Shown piece after piece: positions 16,802-24,374 of a DNA stretch of 29,552 bases. Positions within the stretch are counted from its first letter, which is position 1. Every line of letters begins with the position of its first letter. The notes beneath the pieces are model-generated. The model saw only the letters and a list, made by a program, of their open reading frames with translations, was not told the origin of the DNA and did no database searches. The position numbers and the translations under genes were made by a program. The stretch is from JBECKR01 sp040235415 (GTDB lineage Bacteria > Acidobacteriota > Polarisedimenticolia > Polarisedimenticolales > Polarisedimenticolaceae): positions 1 to 29,552 of the forward strand of contig JBECKR010000274.1 in the NCBI GenBank assembly GCA_040235415.1. Direction: 5' to 3'.

Positions 16802-17130
16802 GACGGCACCTCCACGACGTACGGAACCCCGCAGCTGTAGCAGACATGAATCTCGTTCGTTCCGAACAGAGACGAGCAGGACAGCTCGGGTTGACACGGA
16901 TAGAGCCGCTTGCCGAGCGTTTCGCAGTAATCGCCGTTGCATCCGGCCCGAGCCGGTGCGCTCCAGCCGAGGACGAACCCGGTGAGGAGTGCTGCGAGTG
17001 CCATGTAGGACGCGACCTTCGAGGTCCCGATTCGAGTGCGCGTCGCGTCCGGTCGGCGCGGCACGCCGACGGATCTCGCACATGAGCCCCGTCTCTCCCG
17101 GTGCTCACGGTTCGTCGCGATATCGTGCAT
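16783..17130 (-). CDS. Small secreted cysteine-rich protein, unknown function
   Basis: I do not recognise a family. The C-terminal half has a hydrophobic segment (MALAALLTGFVLGWSAPARA) that looks like a signal peptide, followed by a 54-residue mature part with eight cysteines, including GCNGDYC and a terminal SCCWPL. Such density suggests disulfide knots or metal binding outside the cytosol. The start is uncertain. ATG at 17130 (or 17133) has an AAAGGGGGG just upstream but gives a 43-residue charged leader. ATG at 17004 gives a compact signal but has a poor ribosome site. The stop falls 19 bases inside the propeller gene, suggesting coupled expression with that secreted protein. Lower GC than its surroundings. 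Confidence 0.6.
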   Translation of the reverse strand: MHDIATNREHRERRGSCARSVGVPRRPDATRTRIGTSKVASYMALAALLTGFVLGWSAPARAGCNGDYCETLGKRLYPCQPELSCSSLFGTNEIHVCYSCGVPYVVEVPSCCWPL

Positions 17131-17208
17131 CATCCCCCCTTTCGCTCGATCCCCGGCAGACGACGGGTGCGACGGCCGAGCACGGGGACCGGCGGACTAA
17201 CGAAGAAA

Positions 17209-17227
17209 CCATCGACGATATCGATGG
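17209..17227. repeat. Inverted repeat in a divergent intergenic region
   Basis: CCATCGA and TCGATGG are perfect 7-base arms around CGATA, between the divergent cysteine-rich and dehydratase genes. Size and position fit an operator for a dimeric regulator. A run of nine C residues follows at 17245-17253. No regulator gene is adjacent, so the role is inferred only. Confidence 0.35.
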
Positions 17228-17349
17228 ATTGCGGCGAGCGTACCCCCCCCCCGGATCACCCGTCAAGCTCGCGGTCACACGCCGCCGTGCACGCGCCCGA
17301 CCGCGCCCGCTAGCATGGGGGCACCGGCCCTGCGCCGGAGGAGGGAATC

Positions 17350-17679
17350 ATGACCGATCTTGCCGACCGGCATTGCGGGCACCGCTCGGGAGACGCGGAC
17401 CGGCTGTCGGAGGGCCGCGCCCGCGAGCTGCTCCGCGACCTTTCCGGCTGGACGATCTTCGACGACGGCAAGGCGATCGGGCGCGTCTTCGAGTTCGAGG
17501 ACTTCCATCGCACCATCGGGTTCGTGAACGCCGTGGCCTGGATCGCGAACCGCGAGGACCACCATCCGGACCTCGAGGTCGCCTACGGGCGCTGCGCGGT
17601 GCGGTTCAGCACGCACTCCGTCGACGGGCTGTCCGAGAACGACTTCATCTGCGCCGCGAAGATCGACCGGCTGGTCTGA
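17350..17679 (+). CDS. phhB: Pterin-4a-carbinolamine dehydratase
   Basis: A 109-aa protein matching the family length. The active-site block is NREDHHPDLEVAYGRCAVRF, with His71-His72-Pro73, and a third histidine, His89, in FSTHSVDGLSENDF. The enzyme dehydrates 4a-hydroxytetrahydrobiopterin so that the pterin cofactor can be recycled after aromatic amino acid hydroxylation. No phenylalanine hydroxylase or pterin gene lies nearby, so a different pterin context or a moonlighting role is possible. GGAGGAGGG four bases before the ATG is a strong ribosome site. It is followed after five bases by the aldo/keto reductase gene. The symbol is by family only. Confidence 0.92.
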   Translation: MTDLADRHCGHRSGDADRLSEGRARELLRDLSGWTIFDDGKAIGRVFEFEDFHRTIGFVNAVAWIANREDHHPDLEVAYGRCAVRFSTHSVDGLSENDFICAAKIDRLV

Positions 17680-17684
17680 GCTCG

Positions 17685-18563
17685 ATGCTGCGGCGCCCGC
17701 TCGGAGCGACCGGGATCGAGGTGTCGGCGCTCGGCCTCGGAACCGGTCCGCTCGGCTCGCCGCGCGTGGCCGATGCCGACGCCGGGCGCCTCCTGAACCT
17801 CGCGCTCGACCTCGGCGTCACGCTCGTCGACACCGCCCCGAGCTACGGAGAGGCCGAGCGTCGGATCGGACGCCACCTCGCCGCGCGGCGCGACGCCTTC
17901 GTCCTTTCGACCAAGGGCGGCTACGGCGTCGCCGGCGTGCCGGACTGGACCGGCGCCGCGGTGGCCGCCGGGATCGACGCGGCGCTCTCGAGGCTCCGCA
18001 CCGACCGCATCGACGTCCTCCACCTGCACTCCTGCCCGCTCGAGACGCTCCGCCGCGACGACGTCCTGGGCGCGCTCGAGCGCGCCGTATTGGACGGCAA
18101 GGTCCGGATCGCGGCGTACTCCGGAGAGAACCGCGAGCTCGCGTGGGCGGTCGACTCCGGCCGGTTCGGCGCGGTGCAATGCTCGGTGAACGTCGTCGAC
18201 CGGGCGGCGCTCGACGGACCGATCGCGCGGGCCGCCGCCGCCGGGATCGGCGTGATCGCGAAGCGACCGCTCGCGAACGCCGCCTGGCGCGAGCCGACTC
18301 CCGGCGCGGGCCCCGACGTCGCGGAGTACCGCCGCCGGTTCCTCGAGCTCGCGCCGGGAGACGTCGCCGCGTGGCCCGAGGCGGCGCTGCGGTTCGCGGC
18401 GTTCGCCCCCGGAGTCTCGAGCGCCGTCGCAGGAAGCGCGAATCCGACGCACCTGCGTCATAATCTCCGGGCGATCGAGGCCGGGCCCCTGCCGGCCGAC
18501 GTCGCCGGCCGTCTCCGGGACGCGTTCGAGGCCCGCGGCCGCCACTGGCCCGGGCTCGTCTGA
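17685..18563 (+). CDS. Aldo/keto reductase family oxidoreductase
   Basis: A 292-aa TIM-barrel NAD(P)H-dependent oxidoreductase. The catalytic tetrad can be placed: Asp49 in VDTAPSYG, Tyr54, Lys77 in LSTKGGYG and His115 in VLHLHS. The opening, PLGATGIEVSALGLGT, is typical of the family. It should reduce an aldehyde or ketone to an alcohol (or the reverse), but the substrate cannot be assigned. It starts five bases after the dehydratase stop and ends 30 bases before the kinase-MalQ fusion, so the three plus-strand genes may be one transcript. The C-terminal cofactor segment (about 240-275, SSAVAGSANPTHLRHNL) resembles the phosphate-binding part. Confidence 0.9.
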   Translation: MLRRPLGATGIEVSALGLGTGPLGSPRVADADAGRLLNLALDLGVTLVDTAPSYGEAERRIGRHLAARRDAFVLSTKGGYGVAGVPDWTGAAVAAGIDAALSRLRTDRIDVLHLHSCPLETLRRDDVLGALERAVLDGKVRIAAYSGENRELAWAVDSGRFGAVQCSVNVVDRAALDGPIARAAAAGIGVIAKRPLANAAWREPTPGAGPDVAEYRRRFLELAPGDVAAWPEAALRFAAFAPGVSSAVAGSANPTHLRHNLRAIEAGPLPADVAGRLRDAFEARGRHWPGLV

Positions 18564-18593
18564 GCGCCGGGGCGGACCGCGTCGAGGCGCATC

Positions 18594-20771
18594 ATGTCGG
18601 GGAAGCTCTGCCCCAAGATCATCCTCGAGGGCACGCGGCTGACGTTCAAGACGGACGTCGCGTTCGCGCTCAACGCCCACCCGCGCGTCGTCGGTCCGCG
18701 CCGCTATCGCTACCACTCGCCCGTCGTCTCGGGCGAGTGGTGCGCGTTCACGAACTTCCCCTGGGGTCGGGGTCTGATCAACTTCGACCCGGGCGAGCGC
18801 GAGTGGGCGATCGAGACGTACCGCGCATGGCTGCGGCTGTTCGAGCTGCTGCCGTACTACTCCTGGATCGTCGATCGCTTCCACGTCTCGACCCGTGCCT
18901 GGCAGGCGGCGCACGGCCGCGAGGATCTCGACCTCTCCTGGCTCGAGCGCGGACTCGCCGCGCTCGGGTTCCGCATCGTCCTGCTGACGCGCCGCCCGGA
19001 GACGTTCGAGGCCGCGCGCTCCCGGCGCATCGAGGTCTCGGGCAACCCGTCGCAGTACGACGATCTCGCCCCGTTCATCGCGGAGCAGGAGGTCCTGCGC
19101 CGGCTCGTCGCCGGATCGATCCTTCCGCACGTCGAGATCGACGTCTCCGACCTCGGGGTCGACGCCGTCGCGGACCGGATCGCGGACTGGCTCGCGGCCA
19201 CGGGGGGACTCGAGGCGCCGGCCGGGCTCGGCCCCGAGGCGAAGGAGCCGCCCGGGGCCCGCCGGCTGCACGGCACGGTCCCCGCGAAGCGGCGGGCCGG
19301 CGTGCTGGCCCATCCCACGTCGCTGCCCGGGGCGTACGGCATCGGTGATCTCGGCGACCCGGCGCTGCGGTTCCTGGATTGGCTCGAGGCGGCCGGCCAG
19401 CGTGTCTGGCAGGTGCTGCCGCTCGGGCCGACCTCGCACGGCGACTCGCCGTACGGCTGTCTTTCGGCGTTCGCCGGGAATCCGCTGCTGATCTCGCTCG
19501 AGCGCCTCGTCGAGGACGGGCTGCTCGAGAGGGCGGACCTCGCGGGCGTCCCGCGATTCGCCGACGACGCGGTCGACTTCGGGCTTCTGCCGGGCTGGAA
19601 GGGGGGCGTCCTGCGGCGGGCCTGGGAGCGGTTCCGCACCGCGGGGGACGACGCGCGGCGCGAGTTCGAGGCGTTCGTCCGCGCCCCCGAGCAGGCCTAC
19701 TGGCTCGACGACTGGACGACCTACTCCGCGCTCAAGGGGCGTTTCGGAGGTCGGGAGTTCACCGCGTGGCCCGCGGGGCTGCGGCGAGGCGAGCGCCGCG
19801 CGCTCGACGCCGCCCGGGTCGAGCTCGCCGCGGAGCGCGAGCTCCACGCGTTCCTGCAGATGCTGTTCTTCCGGCAGTGGGCCGCGCTCGCCGCGGAGGC
19901 CCGCTCGCGCGGCATCCGGGTGCTCGGCGACGTCCCGATCTACGTCGCGCCGGACAGCTGCGACGTCTGGTCGCACCCGGAGTACTTCGACCTCGACGAC
20001 GCCGGTAGGCCGCGGGTCGTCGCCGGCGTGCCGCCGGACTACTTCAGCGACGTCGGGCAGCTGTGGGGCAACCCGCTGTACCTCTGGGATCGCCTCGCGG
20101 AGGACGGGTACCGCTGGTGGGTCGCGCGCGTCCGGGCGAATCTCCGCGTCGCCGACTTCCTCCGGCTCGACCACTTCCGCGGCTTCGTGTCCTACTGGGA
20201 GGTTCCCGCCGGGTCCGAGACGGCGGTCGAGGGACGCTGGAGGCCCGGGCCCGGCGCCGCGCTGTTCGAGGCGCTCCGCCGCGAGATCGGCGGCCTGCCG
20301 TTCGTGGCGGAGGACCTCGGCATCATCACCGACGACGTCCGGACGCTCAAGGAGTCCCTCGGCCTGCCCGGCATGAAGGTGCTGCAGTTCGGTTTCGACG
20401 AGGAGGACAGCATCCACGCGCCCGAGAACCTCACGAGCGCCGACGTCGCCTACACCGGAACGCACGACAACGACACGACCCGCGGGTGGTTCGAGGCGCT
20501 CGACGACGACGCGCGGGCGCGCGTGCTGAGCCGCGTCGGCGGGGACGCCGGCGACGCGGTCGCGGCGCTCCTCGCCGCCGCCTACGCCTCTCCGGCGCAC
20601 CTCGTCGTCGTGCCGCTGCAGGACGCCCTCGGTCTCGGCTCCGATGCGCGCATGAACACGCCGGGCGTGGCCCGGGGAAACTGGAGCTGGCGAGTCCGCC
20701 CGGAGCAGCTCTCCGGCGACGCGGCGCTCCGTCTCCGGGCGCTGTCGCGCCGCACCGGTCGCCTCGGCTAG
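18594..20771 (+). CDS. malQ: Fusion of a thymidylate-kinase-like P-loop domain to 4-alpha-glucanotransferase (MalQ)
   Basis: A 725-aa protein. Residues about 230-725 are a full GH77 amylomaltase: GDSPYGCLSAFAGNP, GDVPIYV, the nucleophile Asp526 in RLDHFRGF, acid/base Glu573 in AEDLG and Asp625 in THDNDT. This part disproportionates malto-oligosaccharides in the cytosol. Residues 1-215 are unexpected and look like a thymidylate-kinase fold: IILEGTRLTFKTD (9-21) lines up with a P-loop in which the glycine before Lys19 is Phe18. IVDRFHVSTRAWQ (92-104) matches the DRY-S-AYQ signature, and LTRRPETFEAARSRR follows. Whether this domain binds nucleotide is open. The frame is continuous with a loose linker (about 205-230) and no good internal start. 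GAGG precedes the ATG by six bases. The stop overlaps the convergent ParB-like stop in CTAG. Confidence 0.92.
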   Translation: MSGKLCPKIILEGTRLTFKTDVAFALNAHPRVVGPRRYRYHSPVVSGEWCAFTNFPWGRGLINFDPGEREWAIETYRAWLRLFELLPYYSWIVDRFHVSTRAWQAAHGREDLDLSWLERGLAALGFRIVLLTRRPETFEAARSRRIEVSGNPSQYDDLAPFIAEQEVLRRLVAGSILPHVEIDVSDLGVDAVADRIADWLAATGGLEAPAGLGPEAKEPPGARRLHGTVPAKRRAGVLAHPTSLPGAYGIGDLGDPALRFLDWLEAAGQRVWQVLPLGPTSHGDSPYGCLSAFAGNPLLISLERLVEDGLLERADLAGVPRFADDAVDFGLLPGWKGGVLRRAWERFRTAGDDARREFEAFVRAPEQAYWLDDWTTYSALKGRFGGREFTAWPAGLRRGERRALDAARVELAAERELHAFLQMLFFRQWAALAAEARSRGIRVLGDVPIYVAPDSCDVWSHPEYFDLDDAGRPRVVAGVPPDYFSDVGQLWGNPLYLWDRLAEDGYRWWVARVRANLRVADFLRLDHFRGFVSYWEVPAGSETAVEGRWRPGPGAALFEALRREIGGLPFVAEDLGIITDDVRTLKESLGLPGMKVLQFGFDEEDSIHAPENLTSADVAYTGTHDNDTTRGWFEALDDDARARVLSRVGGDAGDAVAALLAAAYASPAHLVVVPLQDALGLGSDARMNTPGVARGNWSWRVRPEQLSGDAALRLRALSRRTGRLG

Positions 20772-20780
20772 CCGGAGGCG
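20760..20780. terminator. Hairpin centred on the overlapping stop codons of malQ and the ParB-like gene
   Basis: CGCCTC (20760-20765) and GAGGCG (20775-20780) flank the palindrome GGCTAGCC, whose central CTAG is at once the malQ TAG and the opposite gene's TAG. One unpaired G interrupts the right side. No U-tract follows. It may act as a bidirectional pause or RNA-end protection element. Confidence 0.5.
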
Positions 20781-21673
20781 CCGCCTTCGTCCTCCGACCC
20801 CCCGGAGGCCCGGTGCGCGCGCCGCCACCACGCCCGCAGCCGCTCGAGCCGGCTCTCCGCGGGGCGCGCCCACGGCAGGCTCGACACGGCGGCCTCCGGG
20901 GTCACCTCCGGCCCGTACCGCTCCCGCAGGTCGTGGAGGTGGTTCATCGTGAAGAGGTAGAGGTCGGTCTCGGTGCGGCCCGGGAACGCGCCCATGATCC
21001 GGCTGTCTCGGATCGCGCGGATCATCGGACGGTACACCGCGTCGCGCCAGGAGGCGACCGCCTCCTCCCACGGCACGTCCCGAGCGGTCTCGAGCCCGCG
21101 GTAGTAGCGGTGCACGCTGACGTGCTCGAGCAGCCGGGCGTAACCGTCCGGCACGGTGACCCGAAACTCGTCCTCGTCCTCCGGGACGAGGCCGGTGGCG
21201 GCGAGGAAGTCGGCGAGCCCGCTGCGGAGCACGACCGACTCGATCGAGTCGTCCGGTCCCAGCGGCACCGGCGTCACGAACTCCCGGACGCGCGCCTCGA
21301 TCGTGGGTGCCTCGAGCGATCTCGCGACCGACACGCGGTGATGCCCGTCGACCACGAAGTACGCCTCGCCCACCTTGTAGAGCTCGACCGGATCGAACCC
21401 GCGTAGACCCTCGGCAAGCTCCCGGACGTCGCGCCAACGGTCGCGCTGTGCATCGCGACGCGGCAGGAACGCGCGGTTGAACTCCTTGGCGCGCCCGAGG
21501 CTTCCGACGATGTTGGCGAGCGGCACCTCCTGGATGCCGCGGTCGACGACGTGCCGCAGCCGCAGTTCCTCGCGGACCTTCTCGAACGGCAGGAGGTCGA
21601 GCGGGCGTCGTCTCAGGATTCGGAGCAGGTCGCCCATCAGCGCGGCGAGCCGCGCGTCGTCGAACCGGCTCAT
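20768..21673 (-). CDS. ParB/sulfiredoxin-like domain protein, possibly DUF4032-related
   Basis: A 301-aa cytosolic protein. The middle part has VVDGHHRVSVAR (108-119), the signature of ParB/Srx-like domains, preceded by the substrate-site-like IQEVPLANIVGSLGRAKEFN. The C-terminal third (HRYYRGLE, WRDAVYRPM, FPGRTETDLYLFTMNHLH) resembles, from memory, proteins annotated DUF4032; I cannot verify this. ParB-like domains bind CTP in chromosome partitioning, and related folds act as nucleases or kinases, so no activity is assigned. There is no helix-turn-helix that I can see. It starts ten bases after the amylase stop with GGAGG four bases upstream, as the last gene of the maltodextrin operon. The place suggests a regulatory or sensory role there. 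Confidence 0.72.
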   Translation of the reverse strand: MSRFDDARLAALMGDLLRILRRRPLDLLPFEKVREELRLRHVVDRGIQEVPLANIVGSLGRAKEFNRAFLPRRDAQRDRWRDVRELAEGLRGFDPVELYKVGEAYFVVDGHHRVSVARSLEAPTIEARVREFVTPVPLGPDDSIESVVLRSGLADFLAATGLVPEDEDEFRVTVPDGYARLLEHVSVHRYYRGLETARDVPWEEAVASWRDAVYRPMIRAIRDSRIMGAFPGRTETDLYLFTMNHLHDLRERYGPEVTPEAAVSSLPWARPAESRLERLRAWWRRAHRASGGSEDEGGASG

Positions 21674-21683
21674 CGCGCCTCCG

Positions 21684-23327
21684 TCAGGGCGACGACCACA
21701 CCGCGGACGCCCGCGCCGGGAGCGTCCACGCCCCGCCGGACGCGGCGGCGACCCCCGGATCGGACCACAGCAGACGTTCGACCGCTCCGGGTGAGAACTC
21801 GACTGCGCGCTCGCCGAGGTTGTGCGCCGCCACGACGCGGTCCGAGCCGGCCGCGCGCTCGAACGCGACGACGTCGGCGGGCGCCGCGACGGCGCGGTAC
21901 GATCCGGAGCGGAGCGCCGGCGTCGCGTGCCGCAGGGCGATGAGGCCACGGTAGCGCGCGAGCAGGCCGTGCGGCGCGGCGCGCTCGGTCTCGACGTTGT
22001 CCGCCTGCCGTCCCGGCGCGAACGGCTCCCACGGCCGGCCGGTCGTGAACCCGCCCCCGGAGGCGGGGCTCCAGGGCATCGGGGTCCGCTTCGCCTCGTC
22101 CTGCGTCCCCGGGGCGTTCTGCAGCCCGACCTCCTCGCCGTAGTACAGGAACGGCGAGCCGGGAAGAGTCAGCAGCAGCGCCGCCGCAAGCCGCTCGCTC
22201 GCGGGATCGCCCCGGAGCGCGGTCGCCACCCGGATCATGTCGTGGTTCGTCAGGAACGTGCCGGCCATGGCGCCGGGCGGGAAGCTCGACGCGCGGGCGG
22301 CGAGGGCATGGACGAGCGGCTCCGCGCGGCGGTCGCGCACGGCCTCGACCGTCGCCGCGGCGGTCGGGAAGTCGAACGCCATCGGGAGCCCGTCGAGACC
22401 GCCGTCGGGCCCGACCTGTCCGTAGTACCGCGCGATCGTCGGCGCGTCGGACCACACCTCGCCGACGAGGAGCGCGTCCGGCTTCACGGAGCGCACGAAG
22501 CGCGAGAACGCTCGCCAGTACTCGAGCGTCTCCGGCGAATCGGCTTCGCTCGCCGGGTCCTCCGACTCGACGATGTGCCGGGCGGCGTCGAGTCGGAAGC
22601 CGTCGACTCCGACGTCGAGCCAGTACCGTGCGATGTCCGCGATCTCGGCCTGCACGGCCGGATTCCGGAAGTTGAGATCGGGCATCCCGCCCCAGAACAG
22701 GCCGTAGTAGTACGCGCCGTCGAGGCGATGCCAGGTCCGTCCCGGGCCCCAGGGCTGCGTCCAACCGGGATCCTCGGCGCGCCACACGTACCAGTCGCGC
22801 TTCGGCGAGTCGGGCGACGACGACGCCTCGCGGAACCACGGGTGCTGCGCGCTCGTGTGGTTGATCACGAGGTCGACGATCACGCGCACGCCGCGCCGGT
22901 GCGCCTCGTCCAGAAGTCGGCGGAAGTCGTCGAGCGTCCCGTAGTCCGGGTCGATCGCGCGATAGTCGGTCGTGTCGTAGCCGTGGTAGCTCGGGGATGC
23001 GAACACCGGCATCAGCCACAGCGCGTCCACCCCGAGGTCGTCCACGGAGGCCGGGTCGCCGTCGTTGAGGTAGTCGAGGCGCTCGGTGAGCCCCCGAAGG
23101 TCCCCGACGCCGTCGCCGTCGGAATCGGCGAAGCTGCGGACGAACACCTCGTAGAACACCGCGCCGTCCGCCCAGCGGTCGCTCCAGGGCGGGGCCTCGG
23201 CCGGCGCCCACGACCCGATCGCGAACGGCGGGAGCGCCGCGCCCGCGGGAACCTCCGAGGGCGCCTTGGCGCCGCCGCAGCCGCCGAGAAGGAGCGCGAC
23301 GGTAAGGATCCCGGCCGCGCGGCGCAT
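21684..23327 (-). CDS. GH13 alpha-amylase-family lipoprotein
   Basis: A 547-aa glycoside hydrolase with a lipoprotein signal (MRRAAGILTVALLLGGC, Cys17). The GH13 barrel spans about 55-450. Conserved regions are VDLVINHT (151-158), GFRLDAARH with nucleophile Asp247, LLVGEVWS with acid/base Glu290 and FLTNHD with Asp363. A calcium-type loop, DSDGDGVGDLRGL, is at 68-80. A small beta domain closes the C-terminus. It should cut alpha-1,4-glucans or malto-oligosaccharides at the envelope before transport. Subfamily (alpha-amylase, neopullulanase or alpha-glucosidase) cannot be settled by eye. Its ATG shares one base with the stop of the upstream glucodextranase-C-like gene (TGATG). Confidence 0.93.
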   Translation of the reverse strand: MRRAAGILTVALLLGGCGGAKAPSEVPAGAALPPFAIGSWAPAEAPPWSDRWADGAVFYEVFVRSFADSDGDGVGDLRGLTERLDYLNDGDPASVDDLGVDALWLMPVFASPSYHGYDTTDYRAIDPDYGTLDDFRRLLDEAHRRGVRVIVDLVINHTSAQHPWFREASSSPDSPKRDWYVWRAEDPGWTQPWGPGRTWHRLDGAYYYGLFWGGMPDLNFRNPAVQAEIADIARYWLDVGVDGFRLDAARHIVESEDPASEADSPETLEYWRAFSRFVRSVKPDALLVGEVWSDAPTIARYYGQVGPDGGLDGLPMAFDFPTAAATVEAVRDRRAEPLVHALAARASSFPPGAMAGTFLTNHDMIRVATALRGDPASERLAAALLLTLPGSPFLYYGEEVGLQNAPGTQDEAKRTPMPWSPASGGGFTTGRPWEPFAPGRQADNVETERAAPHGLLARYRGLIALRHATPALRSGSYRAVAAPADVVAFERAAGSDRVVAAHNLGERAVEFSPGAVERLLWSDPGVAAASGGAWTLPARASAVWSSP

Positions 23328-24307
23328 CACGGGGCCGCGCCGGGCACGACGCCGGGAAGCTGCACCATCCGACCGACGCGCTGGTCGTAGTTTCGCAGGA
23401 TCTCCTCCTGGCTCGAGCCCGCGGGCACGACGAGGTCCATGATCGGCGGCAGCATCGAGGTGTAATCGCGCTCCGAGCCGAGCCGCTCGGACGAGCGCCC
23501 CGGGCCGACGGGGAGGACCAGCAGGCGGTCCTCGTCCGGCCCGAGCCCGATCTTCCCGGCGATGTCGAGGCTCGAGTACAGGTCGCAACCGGTGACGGCG
23601 ACGACGTAGCTCCAGTCGGACCGCGCCTCGCCGCCGAGGAAATCGGCCGGGACGAAGAACTTGACCGTGCGTCCGGCGATCCGGATGTCGGTCGGGAAGT
23701 ACACCAGGCTCGCGACGTCCGACGCGATCGCGCGCTTCGTGCGGTCGACGTCCTCGGGATCGACCCGGGCCTGGGTGTCGCGGAGCTCCTCCTTGGCGTG
23801 CTTCGTGAGGATCCGTCGCAGCTGCGATCGCGCCTCGTAGGGACGCGGCGTGAGCACGACGGCACGCTCCCACGCCGAGTCGGCCGCGATCCCGGCCTTG
23901 CGGCCCGGGAGCGCGAAGCGCTGCCCGGAGCCGGGCACCCGGTCGGTGTCGACGTAAACGTCGACGTTGAGGTTGTAGATCCCGAAGCGCGCGATCGAGC
24001 CGAGCGACGTCCCGACGTTGTCGATCGTCTGTCGTCGCGCGACCTTGATCGGCTTGGCGAAGGTCGCCTCGAACATCGTGCCGCCCTTCGCGGGGTAGGC
24101 CGCGAACCGCACGAGATCGAGATCGCCCGGCTCGAGGAACGTCGCGGCGACCGGGTACTCCAGTGTGCCGTCCCCGTGGTCGTCGCCGCGGGGGTCCGCG
24201 AGCGAGAAGATCGACTTGTCCCTGGCGAAGCAGGGCGGTGACGTCGCGGCAGAGAGAGAGATCAGCGCCGCGGCCGCGAGGACCGTGACGCTTCCGGAGC
24301 GGAGCAT
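23327..24307 (-). CDS. Secreted glucodextranase C-terminal-domain-like protein (copy B)
   Basis: A 326-aa protein with a Sec signal (about 1-28). From residue 38 the DPRGDDHGDGTLEYP block, then LEPGDLDLVRF, matches the opening of the module found at the C-terminus of glucodextranase and some amylopullulanases, where it is thought to bind glucan or cell wall. Here the module is the whole protein. It aligns along most of its length with the 271-aa protein at 26623-27438: both have a DSAW block followed by a VVLTP/VVILSP strand, and a later segment ending W-YVV or W-QVV. GAGGAG is 8 bases before the ATG. It is coupled to the GH13 lipoprotein gene, which suggests a periplasmic glucan-binding partner. 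Function is inferred. Confidence 0.8.
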   Translation of the reverse strand: MLRSGSVTVLAAAALISLSAATSPPCFARDKSIFSLADPRGDDHGDGTLEYPVAATFLEPGDLDLVRFAAYPAKGGTMFEATFAKPIKVARRQTIDNVGTSLGSIARFGIYNLNVDVYVDTDRVPGSGQRFALPGRKAGIAADSAWERAVVLTPRPYEARSQLRRILTKHAKEELRDTQARVDPEDVDRTKRAIASDVASLVYFPTDIRIAGRTVKFFVPADFLGGEARSDWSYVVAVTGCDLYSSLDIAGKIGLGPDEDRLLVLPVGPGRSSERLGSERDYTSMLPPIMDLVVPAGSSQEEILRNYDQRVGRMVQLPGVVPGAAP

Positions 24308-24332
24308 GGGCAGGACTCCTCGCCCCCCCGCG

Positions 24333-24357
24333 GGGCCCGGCGTCGCTCGCCGGACCC
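24333..24357 (-). terminator. Imperfect hairpin in the porin-downstream gap, possible attenuator
   Basis: CCGGCG and CGCCGG pair around TCGCT, and GGG/CCC extends the stem past one mismatch. It sits in the 67-bp gap after the porin stop, the largest gap in the operon. With no U-tract it may lower downstream expression or stabilise the porin mRNA rather than end transcription. Confidence 0.4.
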
Positions 24358-24374
24358 TGCGGGGCGGCCCTCGA

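Noticed and set aside
19200..19330. A possible frame error that merged two separate genes into the kinase-MalQ fusion.
   Set aside because: The frame is continuous through a Pro/Ala/Gly linker with no stop, no ribosome site and no convincing start for a separate MalQ. One frame covers both domains without a shift.
17583..21437. A 1284-codon open frame on the minus strand, antisense to the dehydratase, reductase and malQ genes.
   Set aside because: The composition is Arg/Glu/Ala-rich without any domain, and it mirrors genes with clear catalytic motifs on the plus strand. Long antisense frames are expected at this GC content.
24323..24336. CCCCGCGGGG palindrome next to a C run as a regulatory site.
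   Set aside because: Such GC-only palindromes are expected by chance in this composition, and it lies just before a ribosome site in the middle of an operon.
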